This document shows positions 42,569-51,813 of a stretch of 64,000 nt of DNA, one piece after another. The notes below the pieces were generated by a model, which did not search any database, was not told the origin of the DNA, and worked only from the letters and a program-made list of their open reading frames with translations. The position numbers and the translations under genes were made by a program. The DNA lies in contig JAVBRK010000011.1 of NCBI GenBank assembly GCA_031548005.1, positions 41,761 through 105,760 on the forward strand, written 5' to 3'. The stretch is from BNXB01 sp031548005. GTDB taxonomy: Bacteria > Bacteroidota > Bacteroidia > Bacteroidales > Azobacteroidaceae. Positions within the stretch are counted from its first letter, which is position 1. Each line of letters starts with the position of its first letter.

Positions 42569-45355
42569 ATGGCAAATGCCTTTAAATACATCTCTGTTGC
42601 TGCATTGTTTTTTTCGCTTTTCTCCTGCGGGGAAAAACCCGGGCATACTGAATGGAATGCAACTATTGACGAGCTGAATCAGAAAGCTTTCGATTTCAGG
42701 TATAAAGACATTGAAATATCAAAAACAAAATCGAAAGAAGCCCTTTCAATGATAGAAGGACAGGTCCCTGATTACTACGATGCACAAGCAAAAGCCTGGA
42801 ACAACCTGGCTTATTCCTATTACCTGACATCTTATTTCGATTCGGCAAAAATATACCTGAATAAGGTGAGAAATCTGGACGTGGATTATGAGAATAAGGA
42901 AATAGAAAATACAATCACCTACATTACCGAAGCCCGTTTGTTGTTGCGCGAATGTAAATACGCCAATGCATTCATTATTTATGATTCCACCATTACCATT
43001 TTTAAGGGCGGAATCAACCGGTTGAAATACAGCCGCTCCTTTCCATTGAAAAAACACGACCAGCAGCGATATAACTGGGCTAAATCCGATTATTTGTTAG
43101 GGAATGCCGTTCTGGGTTATTACTATCGCGATACAGAACTGCCCATCATATTAAAAGCCCTCAATAAAATTGAAAACGACCAGCATTTGCAAGTCGATAC
43201 CACCCAGCTCTCTATTTTGTATTACACCTATGCCGGTAGTTACGAGAAAGGAATTGCCACCGGTGTCGGGAATCTGTACCAGGCGCTCGATCATATCCGG
43301 AGGGGCCTGGATCTGATGAAAGATTCGCTGACCAGAAACGACTATCAATTGGCTAATTACTACCAGCTATTAGGAAAAACCCTGACGAACAAAGATACCA
43401 GGTATTGGCAGTCGGGAAAAGACTCAGCAAGTATCAACCATACTATTGAAGATATCAAAAAAGAATACCTGATAGAAAAGTATCATTGGAATACAATGGA
43501 CATAGAATCGGATTCTTTACCTGTTCTTTTGATGAAAAAAGCAGATCATCTATTTCAAAAATACGATGATCCTTACCAGAATCTGGCATCCAATCTGCTG
43601 ATAGGAGATTATTATCTGTCTCGTGGCGATACGGCCTCGGCTTTGCTTTATTATCACAAAAGTGTTGAGTGCGATTCTGCCCTCACTGAAAGAAAAGGAT
43701 ATTCCCGGGTCTGGACCAGACTACTATATGACAGGCTGTTGGAGCTGGTCTCCAAAGAAAATCCGATAGAACAGGTGAAACAGTGGTATCGTTTATATTC
43801 TGAAGAATCGGCTATCATTGAAGAAAATACGAAAGAAGATTATAACGCTCAACGGGAGAAAATAGAGGCTGAAGCCCGGGCCAAAAGATCCTTGTTTATT
43901 GTATTTATTATTTTAGCGGTTTTTTTGGTCGCTTTGGTTTTACTGTATATTTTAAACCGGAAAAACAATCAATTGATAAAAGCGCGTTCGGGATTGAACC
44001 TCCGGAACGAAGAACTGGAAGAATCGCGAAAAGACCTGGAATTACTGGCCAAAATCGGCAAGCAGATCGTTTCGACCCTCGAAATCGGAAATGATTTAAA
44101 GAAAATCGATTTTATTAATCGTATTTATACGCAAATACGGGAACTTCAGGTTTTGGCAGATTTATCCGATTTCAGTTTTATTCTTTACATCAAAAACGGC
44201 AACAATGAACTTCAACGATACTGTAAAGAAAATGGTTCTGAAGTCGATATCAGCTTCCATTCGATGGACGAAAAATACCGTCCGGCTGTAGGCTGCTTCT
44301 TGAACTATGGGCGGGAAGTTTTATATTTCAACGATTGGGGAATCGAGTATAAAAAATATGCCCGGGAAGTCGGGATCGACAGTTCACGAATCAATCCCGA
44401 TAATACCATTTCAGGAAACTCCACACAGTCGCTTGCATTTATTAACCTCTACAGTAAAAAAGGGAACAAAATCGGAGTCCTTTCATTCCAGACAACGCAA
44501 CTGAATGCTTTCAAGAAACTATTATTGCTGGCATCGTTCGAAATTATCGCCGAATACGTGGCTGCTGCATTGGATAACGCAATGCAATACGAAGAGTTGC
44601 ATTTTATCCAGCAAAAACTGATCGACCAGAAGCGAATGGAGCTGCTGACCTATGTTGTAAGGGGTATTTCGCATGAGTTGTCTCAACCGCTTGGAAGTAT
44701 CACCCAAACGCTATTTGAAACATTTAAGGATGTTCAGACACTCCGGGAGAAGAAAATAGAACTTACTGATGATGAGTATAATACAATTACAAAAAATATC
44801 CATGCCGATCTGATCACCATATCGCAAAGTAAGGATGCCATCAGCGATCTGGTCAATTCTTTCAGAAATACCATCAAAGAAAACATCATCGATCCGGAGG
44901 CCGACTTCAACCTGAAACAACGGATGGACGATATTGTCAAGGTAATTAAGCCCAACATAAAAAGCAATATCAATCTGGTGGTGGATTGTGATGAAAATAC
45001 GATGATTCGTAGTTTTCCGCTCCTTTTCGGTCAGGTGATCACCAATCTTATTTCCAATGCGAATCAACATGCATTTCCGAATTCGAACAGTCCGGAAGAT
45101 AAGATCCACATCGTGTTGAAGGAATCCGGTAAAGATTTGATTGTTCAGTGTATCGACAACGGAATTGGTGTCCCCGAAAACGAGTTGGATAAATTATGCC
45201 AGCCTTTTGTATCGAAAAAGCAGAGCAATCTTGGATTGGGCTTGTCTCTTGTTAAAAATATTGTGGAGCAATACATGAAGGGAGAAGTTAATTTTTCATC
45301 CGGGAAAGGGCTCACCGTGACTGTTATTATACCCGATTGCATTATTAAAACATGA
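42569..45355 (+). CDS. TPR sensor histidine kinase with lipobox
   Basis: A 928-residue two-component sensor. The N-terminus is lipoprotein-like (FKYISVAALFFSLFSCG, Cys20). About 400 residues of TPR-like helices follow (periplasmic), then one membrane segment (SLFIVFIILAVFLVALVLLY), a coiled coil, and a GAF-like domain (about 500-680) with VLADLSDFSFILYIKNG and RPAVGCFLNYGREVLYFNDW. The kinase core has phosphoacceptor His702 in VVRGISHELSQPLGSITQTL, the N-box ITNLISNANQHAF, G1 DNGIGVPENELDKL and G2 SNLGLGLSLVKNIVEQY. A regulator gene follows after 3 bases, forming a pair. The signal sensed is unknown. Confidence 0.9.
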   Translation: MANAFKYISVAALFFSLFSCGEKPGHTEWNATIDELNQKAFDFRYKDIEISKTKSKEALSMIEGQVPDYYDAQAKAWNNLAYSYYLTSYFDSAKIYLNKVRNLDVDYENKEIENTITYITEARLLLRECKYANAFIIYDSTITIFKGGINRLKYSRSFPLKKHDQQRYNWAKSDYLLGNAVLGYYYRDTELPIILKALNKIENDQHLQVDTTQLSILYYTYAGSYEKGIATGVGNLYQALDHIRRGLDLMKDSLTRNDYQLANYYQLLGKTLTNKDTRYWQSGKDSASINHTIEDIKKEYLIEKYHWNTMDIESDSLPVLLMKKADHLFQKYDDPYQNLASNLLIGDYYLSRGDTASALLYYHKSVECDSALTERKGYSRVWTRLLYDRLLELVSKENPIEQVKQWYRLYSEESAIIEENTKEDYNAQREKIEAEARAKRSLFIVFIILAVFLVALVLLYILNRKNNQLIKARSGLNLRNEELEESRKDLELLAKIGKQIVSTLEIGNDLKKIDFINRIYTQIRELQVLADLSDFSFILYIKNGNNELQRYCKENGSEVDISFHSMDEKYRPAVGCFLNYGREVLYFNDWGIEYKKYAREVGIDSSRINPDNTISGNSTQSLAFINLYSKKGNKIGVLSFQTTQLNAFKKLLLLASFEIIAEYVAAALDNAMQYEELHFIQQKLIDQKRMELLTYVVRGISHELSQPLGSITQTLFETFKDVQTLREKKIELTDDEYNTITKNIHADLITISQSKDAISDLVNSFRNTIKENIIDPEADFNLKQRMDDIVKVIKPNIKSNINLVVDCDENTMIRSFPLLFGQVITNLISNANQHAFPNSNSPEDKIHIVLKESGKDLIVQCIDNGIGVPENELDKLCQPFVSKKQSNLGLGLSLVKNIVEQYMKGEVNFSSGKGLTVTVIIPDCIIKT

Positions 45356-45358
45356 ACT

Positions 45359-46852
45359 ATGTACAACGTCGATAAGACTATCAACATCATGATTGTTGAT
45401 GATTCTGATTCTTACAGGGAAACGCTGGAACGGAGGTTCTTGCGTAACAGATATAACCAGGATACTCCGTATAAAACGATTTCTGCGAATAGTGCAGCAA
45501 GTGCGATTGAAAGAATAGCAACTGAAACGGATCGTATCGATGCGTTTCTGATTGATATACGAATGGAAACCGATCATGCAGGTATTACACTGATAGAATA
45601 CATCCGAAGAAAAGAGCAATTCAAATACGCTCCTATTATCGTTATCACAGGACAACCGGGCGAATATTCCGAAAACCGGATTAAGCGGGAATACCTGATC
45701 CATGGATATATCGATAAATCGGACAATATCGATGTATTGGAAGAAGTACGAAAAATCATCGTCCAGCACAAAATATCAAAAGGCAATGAGTTGAGTAAAT
45801 TCCGTACGGAAATAGAGCGCAATATGGGTGGTTGCCGGAAAATGCAGGAAGTCTTCGATCAGATCGAAAATTGCAGCCGGATCGAAAATCCAGTAATTTA
45901 TATTGATGGCGAAACCGGTACGGGAAAGTCTCTGGTAGCCGAATATTTTCATTCTATCAGTAATAAAGGAGGTATTTTCATCGATTATAATTGCAGTAAT
46001 CCGGTCGGCACAGACGAGAATATTCTGAAAAGCATTCTGTTTGGAGCCCGGAAAGGATTTCTCAGCGCTGATCATAAAGGAAATGAAGGATTGATCAGTC
46101 AGGCAGAAAATGGGACGATTTTTCTGGATGAATTTCAAAACGTAGGCGCTGAAATCCAATCCATGCTCATTAAGGTAATAGAAAACAAACGATACCGTTC
46201 CTTAGGATCGGAAGAACTCCGGAAATGCAACGTTAACTTTTTGATAGCCGGAAATAAAGATATAAAAGAATTGGTTCATGAAAAACTGATACGTGAGGAT
46301 TTTTATTTCCGGATCCGGGATATTGTAAAAGTCCCGCCTTTGCGTGATAGAAAGGACGATATCCCCCACTTTATCCATAAGTTTCTTCAGGAAAGCAACC
46401 GAAGCTTGCGCAAATATGTCTCTATTTCGGATGGAGCAATCGAAAAAATGGAACGGTATAACTGGCCGGGAAATGTACGCCAATTGAAAAATGTGATCGA
46501 ACGGGCCGTTTTACATTGCAGAGGATACGAAATATCGGCCAATGATATTAATCTCGATAGTTTCCACAACCTGGAAAGTCTACTTCCGGCAACAAATGAC
46601 ACAGATACTCCGGACAGTGACTTCTTCTCCGACCTGAAAAGATTGATAGAGAAATATCTCCAGAAAAATACGGATATAATTAAATCTAAAAATCCGAAAG
46701 ACCGGAAAATTCTTTTCGACTTCGACGAATATAAAATGATCCTTCAGAATTGTGTCATGGATGCGACCGGAGGAAATAAAAAAGCGACCGCCCAATTACT
46801 CGGACTCACCGTGGAACAATTGGCCACCCTATTGAAAAATGCAGAAAAATAG
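45359..46852 (+). CDS. NtrC-like response regulator with degenerate GAFTGA loop
   Basis: A 497-residue partner of the upstream kinase. Receiver domain residues 1-130 with INIMIVDDSDSYRETLERRF and phospho-Asp66 in FLIDIRME. AAA+ domain: Walker A DGETGTGKSLVAEYF (184-191), Walker B NGTIFLDEFQNVG, and RIRDIVKVPPLRDRKDDIPH. C-terminal Fis-type helix-turn-helix GGNKKATAQLLGLTVEQLAT. The sigma54-contacting GAFTGA loop is replaced by KGFLSADHKG, one residue shorter, so normal sigma54 remodelling is doubtful. A terminator follows. Confidence 0.92.
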   Translation: MYNVDKTINIMIVDDSDSYRETLERRFLRNRYNQDTPYKTISANSAASAIERIATETDRIDAFLIDIRMETDHAGITLIEYIRRKEQFKYAPIIVITGQPGEYSENRIKREYLIHGYIDKSDNIDVLEEVRKIIVQHKISKGNELSKFRTEIERNMGGCRKMQEVFDQIENCSRIENPVIYIDGETGTGKSLVAEYFHSISNKGGIFIDYNCSNPVGTDENILKSILFGARKGFLSADHKGNEGLISQAENGTIFLDEFQNVGAEIQSMLIKVIENKRYRSLGSEELRKCNVNFLIAGNKDIKELVHEKLIREDFYFRIRDIVKVPPLRDRKDDIPHFIHKFLQESNRSLRKYVSISDGAIEKMERYNWPGNVRQLKNVIERAVLHCRGYEISANDINLDSFHNLESLLPATNDTDTPDSDFFSDLKRLIEKYLQKNTDIIKSKNPKDRKILFDFDEYKMILQNCVMDATGGNKKATAQLLGLTVEQLATLLKNAEK

Positions 46853-46888
46853 TTTCTGACTTTTAAATCAATCATGTAAGAATATGCC

Positions 46889-46934
46889 CCGACAGTGTAA
46901 AATCACAATGTGGTTTTACACTGTCGGTATTTTT
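46889..46934 (+). terminator. Intrinsic terminator after the response regulator
   Basis: CCGACAGTGTAAAA (46889-46902) and TTTTACACTGTCGG (46914-46927) form a perfect 14-bp stem, followed by TATTTTT. Confidence 0.9.
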
Positions 46935-47049
46935 ACTCCATTCTATCTTGCTGTTTTTCAGAAAAATAAAAAACACGGTATACTATTCGTATTGATGATG
47001 GTAACAGCATCAATAAGGAAGATCGGCTAACGACTAAATCATTACTGTC

Positions 47050-48603
47050 ATGAAACAGATTATACTTCTACTAAGCATCGCAGGTCTCATCATTGCCCTG
47101 CAAAGCTGTAAAAAAGACGAAAATAAGAATAGTAATAATGAGGGGTGTAATTCCGTAGAACTCAAAGCTGAAGCCGATGTTGAAGTTAAAACTGAAGAAG
47201 ATAACCAGGATACCATCAGATTGGACAAGGTAGTGGCCCCGAATGTAAAATACAACAACAATCAATTTCAAATTTCCTTAGCTTCTAATGATTCAGAGAG
47301 TTTAATTCCTGATCAGGACCTATCTGCTCCGTTAATCTATAATAGGAATAATCTGCTTCCGGTATATGACAATATTCAGAACAATCCATACGATGATTAT
47401 CCTGTTTTTATTGAAAAAACGTATCCGAATAATTTGATATCTTATTCAGACCCCTACCCAAATTACAATTATTATACAGATTATAACTATCCATCTTCTT
47501 ATATCAACTTTTACCACGACTACTATATCAATCACTATTACATCGATGATTACATTCTTTACCCTTGGCATTCTCAATATAAGCCAGGACGAATCGACCC
47601 CTGGCGCCCATCTAACCCGAGACCGCCACATAAACCCTGGCCGCCACGAGATCCTAAGCCTCCGTATAATCCCCGGCCTGAAAGGGAAACGAGAGGCTCT
47701 GAAAGACCGGATCCGGAGGCTCCTGCACGACCGCACTTTTCAAACAATGTGAGACCGTCAGGCAGACCTTTTCCGGATGATCATGAGCGGCTCGAGACCG
47801 AAAACAAGAGACAGCGTGAACGTCAGGAGCAAGAACGACGGAGCAAGAACGAAAGCCGTCGCCAATTTGAACAGCAAGACCAGGAACGACATGACGCCAG
47901 GATCAGGCAGGATTTACAAGAGCGGCAAAACCGGGAACAACGCCAAATTGAAAGCAGAAAGCAACGAGAGCAGCAGGAACGTCAGAATCAGGAACGACAC
48001 GATACAGAAGCCAGGGCACAACAAGAACAACAGCAACGCCAAGACCAGGAGCGACGAGATACAGAAAGCAGAAGGCAACGAGAGCAACAGGAACGCCAGA
48101 ATCAGGAACGACGCGATACAGAAGCCAGGGCACAACAAGAACAACAGCAACGCCAAGACCAGGAGCGACGCGAAACCGAAAGCAGAAGGCAACGAGAACA
48201 ACAGCAACGCCAGAATCAGGAACGACGCGACGCAGAGGTCAGGGCACAACAAGAACAACAGCAACGGCAAGACCGCGAACGACGCGAAACTGAAAGCAGA
48301 AGGCAACGAGAGCAGCAGGAACGTCAGAATCAGGAACGACGCGATACAGAAGCCAGGGCACAACAAGAACAACAGCAACGCCAAGACCGCGAACGACGCG
48401 AAACCGAAAGCAGAAGGCAACGAGAGCAACAGGAACGCCAGGTTCAGGAACGACGCGACGCAGAGGTCAGGGCGCAACGCGAACAACAGCAAAGGCAAAA
48501 CCAGGAGCGACGAGAAACTGAAAGCAGAAGGCAACGCGAGCAGCAGGAACGTCAGGTTCAGGAACAGCGAAGCACTGAAACCAGGAGATCACTAACACGA
48601 TAA
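47050..48603 (+). CDS. Lipoprotein with Tyr/Pro-rich middle and Arg/Gln/Glu repeat tail
   Basis: A 517-residue lipoprotein (signal IILLLSIAGLIIALQSC, lipobox LQSC) with low-complexity composition. Residues about 130-190 are Tyr/Asn-rich (YPNYNYYTDYNYPSSYINF), then a Pro-rich stretch (RPSNPRPPHKPWPPRDPKPP). Residues 296-504 are eleven 19-residue repeats of two alternating kinds, e.g. ERRDTEARAQQEQQQRQDQ and ERRETESRRQREQQERQNQ, predicted as one continuous, highly charged helix. I recognise no family. The design suggests an envelope fibre or spacer. The next gene is another lipoprotein with low-complexity repeats. Confidence 0.8.
   Translation: MKQIILLLSIAGLIIALQSCKKDENKNSNNEGCNSVELKAEADVEVKTEEDNQDTIRLDKVVAPNVKYNNNQFQISLASNDSESLIPDQDLSAPLIYNRNNLLPVYDNIQNNPYDDYPVFIEKTYPNNLISYSDPYPNYNYYTDYNYPSSYINFYHDYYINHYYIDDYILYPWHSQYKPGRIDPWRPSNPRPPHKPWPPRDPKPPYNPRPERETRGSERPDPEAPARPHFSNNVRPSGRPFPDDHERLETENKRQRERQEQERRSKNESRRQFEQQDQERHDARIRQDLQERQNREQRQIESRKQREQQERQNQERHDTEARAQQEQQQRQDQERRDTESRRQREQQERQNQERRDTEARAQQEQQQRQDQERRETESRRQREQQQRQNQERRDAEVRAQQEQQQRQDRERRETESRRQREQQERQNQERRDTEARAQQEQQQRQDRERRETESRRQREQQERQVQERRDAEVRAQREQQQRQNQERRETESRRQREQQERQVQEQRSTETRRSLTR
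47935..48561 (+). repeat. Tandem 57-bp coding repeats (11 units, 114-bp higher order)
   Basis: Eleven consecutive 57-base units encode the 19-residue repeats of the lipoprotein above. Odd units carry an ESRRQREQQ core and even units an EAR/EVR-AQQEQQ core, so the true period is 114 bases. Units are near-identical at DNA level (for example AGCAGAAGGCAACGAGAGCA recurs), pointing to recent expansion. Confidence 0.92.
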
Positions 48604-48639
48604 TATATCAATTTTATTAACTCTAAAATTAAATAAGCC

Positions 48640-49146
48640 ATGAAAAAAGCAGTACTTCTGTTAACAGCCGTTTTATTTATGTTTGGGTGTGAAGGCCCTA
48701 TGGGACCAGAAGGCCCTGAAGGCCCCATGGGACGGACAGGTTCTCAAGGGGCGCAAGGACCGCAGGGGCCTCAAGGTGAAGATGGTTATGGAACCAACTG
48801 GTATGTGGCATCAATCACCGTCAAAGAAAGTGAATGGAAAATTAAAGGAGTTCCGGGAGAGTTGAATTCTTATTTTTATGTTTACAAACCATTGGATCAA
48901 CTGACTAAATATATTTACGATAATGGCTCCGTTATTGCTTATATCCAAACAGATAAAGATGTTAAAAACGGGATGCCGTACGTGTTGCATTTAGGCGAAG
49001 CCGGGGATAATAAAGAATTCCTCTGGACTCAGACTTACGACTTTGATTTTTATGAAGGAGGCATCGGATTTTATGTAACCTATTCCGATTTCAATACTCA
49101 AATCCGTCCCGGCACCGAAACATTTCATGTGATACTCATGTGGTAA
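48640..49146 (+). CDS. Lipoprotein with collagen-like repeat
   Basis: A 168-residue lipoprotein (signal VLLLTAVLFMFGC, lipobox MFGC) in which the mature N-terminus goes straight into ten collagen-type G-x-y triplets (GPMGPEGPEGPMGRTGSQGA and on to QGPQGPQGEDG). A compact domain of about 120 residues follows (NWYVASITVKESEWKIKG ... FHVILMW), with no recognised family. Such collagen-like lipoproteins occur in several Bacteroidales. It lies 36 bases after the R/Q/E repeat lipoprotein and is probably co-transcribed with it. Confidence 0.82.
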   Translation: MKKAVLLLTAVLFMFGCEGPMGPEGPEGPMGRTGSQGAQGPQGPQGEDGYGTNWYVASITVKESEWKIKGVPGELNSYFYVYKPLDQLTKYIYDNGSVIAYIQTDKDVKNGMPYVLHLGEAGDNKEFLWTQTYDFDFYEGGIGFYVTYSDFNTQIRPGTETFHVILMW

Positions 49147-49253
49147 CTAACCTTAATTTTGTTTATTAGTTTTTTTGTTCTGTAAAGTTCGTTATATAAG
49201 AAAGCTGACTGCCAAAACCTTAACTTTTTCCCTATACACTCCTGTATTGTCCT

Positions 49254-51674
49254 TTATTTTCCTGCCCTGCCGGATTCTTCTTCCAATCCGGTTTTTCGCT
49301 CCCGGGCGGGCTTAATATTATCCTGTCCGAAGCGCCAGGTAAGGTTAAGTTGTAAACGACGACTGTCAAAATGCTGTATTCCCCGGATATCCATATTCTG
49401 ATAGGTCGATCCATAATTTCCCTTGAGAGTATTAAAGACATCCGTAACACCCAGTTTTACACTGAGTTTACTATCAAAAAGACGTTTCTGTATTCCGGCA
49501 TCCATACTACCCTCCGGCCACATATCCATTACTCCGTAAATCGTTTTGCTTACATACCAGCCCGAAAGCTCGACCGACCAGTCTTTAGGAAGTGAAAATG
49601 TCGAGATCAGGTTTCCGCGGAACGTAACTTTATGACGATTGAGGATCTCCCCTTTTTCGTCCGGGAGTTTATATTCGATATAAAATCCGGTAAGGTTGGC
49701 ATTGATTTGCAGCCATTTTTTGACCTGAACGGGGATTGTCAGTGTTGCATCAGCATTGTTTACATTGGTGAGGTTACGCCAGGTAATGACTGTTACCTTG
49801 GTTTCATCATTTTGCTCGAATACCTGGGTATACTGATCCTGGGTATAGGCATATCCCAGAGAAAGAATATATTTCTGATTCAGAGTATAAGCCAACTTCA
49901 TCGAATGTGTAAATTGCGGCTGCAGATTCGGATTCCCCTGGTTATAAGTATACGGGTTTAACATCCAGATAAACGGATTCAGCAACCAGTAATCCGGACG
50001 CCCGATGCGGTAGGCGTACGACAGATTGACCTGGTGTTTTTCAGAAAATGTTTTCTGTAGAAAAGCCGTAGGAAACAAGTTGAAATAATTCTGGTTATTG
50101 ATGCTGTCGATTGTTACATTATTGCCTTCCGAGCGGGTTTGTTCCCCTCTCAATCCTAATTGCATATCCCAGGAATCATTCCATTTATATTTGAAACTGG
50201 TATAAAGGGCATTGATATTTTCCGAATATTTGAAGCGGTTACTCATCTTGGTCGGATCGGCCCAATTGCCCGTTTCATTATCTTTCTGCTTATAATCCAG
50301 ATCGCTGTCGATATCGACTAAACTGGTTTTAAGACCAGCGTCCAACTGAATTGCTTTGGAGAACGGATGGGTATAATCTACCTTGAAAGAGTAGATATTA
50401 GTATAAGAATCCTGATAATTATTGATCAATTGCGGTAATTTTTCCGGAATGTAAGTTGTTTTCATATCCGAACCGGAACTAAAAGTATAATGAGCATAGT
50501 CCAGATCGGCCGACAAACTGCGTCCGAGGGTATCGACCGTCCAGCGGTAATTCAGATTGGCAGTCCAGTCATTTCCAGAATTATCCTGATTTTTCATTGT
50601 GTTTTCATGGGATGTTTTATTTCCGGACCAGTCGTAAATATCAGTCTGGGTATTATTGTCCCAGCTTCCCTTCCACCTGGAACCCAATCCCATGAATCCG
50701 ATCACCTGATCTTTAGTCAGATAATAATCAACACCCAGTTTAAGACCGCTATAATCCGAATGACCTGTTCCATAAGCATATTCCTTAAAGGTAGAGCCAT
50801 CGCCTTCCGGAAATTTCCGTGTCAGGTCCACATCGTCCCAACCGTTAAAAAATCCACCCCAAAGACCTCCGTAAATATTCCATTTCTCATTGCGGTAGTT
50901 CAGGTCGAGCCCGGTATGCCCCCGCCAGTATTTTCCCGCCTGCGTATTCGCCGACAAAGAGCCGTTAAATCCACGGACAGTTCCGCGCTTGGTGCGAATA
51001 TTGATTACTCCGGTACTTCCCTCTGCATCGTATTTAGCCGGAGGATTTTCCATAATTTCAATCCGTTCGACGGTCGAAGCCTGCAAATTTTTCAGCATGG
51101 CAGCCAGTTGATCACCAGACATATAGGTCGGTTTATCATCGATCAGAATGGTAATCCCGGATTTTCCTTTCAATGAAATATTACCATCCTTGTCGACCAC
51201 GATTCCCGGAGACTTTCCCAGAACATCCAGGATATTATCCGATGCGGTACTGATAGTTGCTTCCGGATTAATCACCATCTTATCGGCATGCTGCTCCACA
51301 AATTGTTTTTTTCCGGTCACCACCACCTCAGAAAGGACTGCTTCGTCGGCCTCCATCTTAACAGGAACTTCCACAGCAACATCCCTGATTTCGAAAGATT
51401 CTGTTTTTGCCTCCCTATATCCCAGCAGTTTGGCCTTGATAAAATAATTTCCAGGAGTCAATCCATCGAAAGAAAATACGCCGTCTTCATTACTCATAGT
51501 ATGCTTCACGAACACGCTGTCTTTAGAAGTATAAAGCATGACATCCACTAAATCAACAGGTTGTTGTTTTTTATTATCCAGAACCGTTCCTGTTACCCCT
51601 CCCGGTTTTTTTTCTCCTGCAAATGCTGTTAAACTCAACAGCAGACAAATACTAATCAATAAAATGGACTTCAT
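49254..51674 (-). CDS. TonB-dependent receptor-like outer membrane beta-barrel protein
   Basis: An 806-residue outer membrane protein: signal peptide (ILLISICLLLSLTAFAG), a CarboxypepD_reg-like domain (GGVTGTVLDNKKQQPVDLVD to GLTPGNYFIKAKLLGYREA), a plug-like domain (NILDVLGKSPGIVVDKDGNI, then SLKGKSGITILIDDKPTYMS and MENPPAKYDAEGSTGVINI), and a long barrel of the OMP_b-brl_3 type ending LQLNLTWRFGQDN. The final 20 residues after the barrel are a charged tail. The ligand is not predictable. It stands alone, with a dyad in its upstream region. Confidence 0.9.
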   Translation of the reverse strand: MKSILLISICLLLSLTAFAGEKKPGGVTGTVLDNKKQQPVDLVDVMLYTSKDSVFVKHTMSNEDGVFSFDGLTPGNYFIKAKLLGYREAKTESFEIRDVAVEVPVKMEADEAVLSEVVVTGKKQFVEQHADKMVINPEATISTASDNILDVLGKSPGIVVDKDGNISLKGKSGITILIDDKPTYMSGDQLAAMLKNLQASTVERIEIMENPPAKYDAEGSTGVINIRTKRGTVRGFNGSLSANTQAGKYWRGHTGLDLNYRNEKWNIYGGLWGGFFNGWDDVDLTRKFPEGDGSTFKEYAYGTGHSDYSGLKLGVDYYLTKDQVIGFMGLGSRWKGSWDNNTQTDIYDWSGNKTSHENTMKNQDNSGNDWTANLNYRWTVDTLGRSLSADLDYAHYTFSSGSDMKTTYIPEKLPQLINNYQDSYTNIYSFKVDYTHPFSKAIQLDAGLKTSLVDIDSDLDYKQKDNETGNWADPTKMSNRFKYSENINALYTSFKYKWNDSWDMQLGLRGEQTRSEGNNVTIDSINNQNYFNLFPTAFLQKTFSEKHQVNLSYAYRIGRPDYWLLNPFIWMLNPYTYNQGNPNLQPQFTHSMKLAYTLNQKYILSLGYAYTQDQYTQVFEQNDETKVTVITWRNLTNVNNADATLTIPVQVKKWLQINANLTGFYIEYKLPDEKGEILNRHKVTFRGNLISTFSLPKDWSVELSGWYVSKTIYGVMDMWPEGSMDAGIQKRLFDSKLSVKLGVTDVFNTLKGNYGSTYQNMDIRGIQHFDSRRLQLNLTWRFGQDNIKPARERKTGLEEESGRAGK

Positions 51675-51736
51675 ATGGTTATTTTTTTCGTTTTTAATTC
51701 AATTAAAATTCTATATACCTTGCATTACATAGTAGT

Positions 51737-51761
51737 TTACACGTATGACGTCAACTTGTAA
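51737..51761 (-). promoter_or_regulatory. Imperfect dyad upstream of the beta-barrel gene
   Basis: TTACACGT (51737-51744) and ACTTGTAA (51754-51761) are inverted repeats with 7 of 8 pairs, about 63 bases before the ATG. Possible operator; no promoter consensus recognised nearby. Confidence 0.3.
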
Positions 51762-51813
51762 GAAAGGTAACAAAAAAACTTCTGGATTTAAGATTTCTTA
51801 ACGAATGGAGGAT

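Noticed and set aside
47914..48534. A 206-residue antisense frame full of L/A/F runs across the repeat lipoprotein gene
   Set aside because: It is the mirror of the 57-bp repeats; the sense frame has a lipobox, a start and a stop context, and the antisense product is only translated repeat noise.
47935..48561. Regular repeats considered as a CRISPR array
   Set aside because: Units are contiguous 57-bp coding repeats without spacers, fully in frame with a lipoprotein gene.
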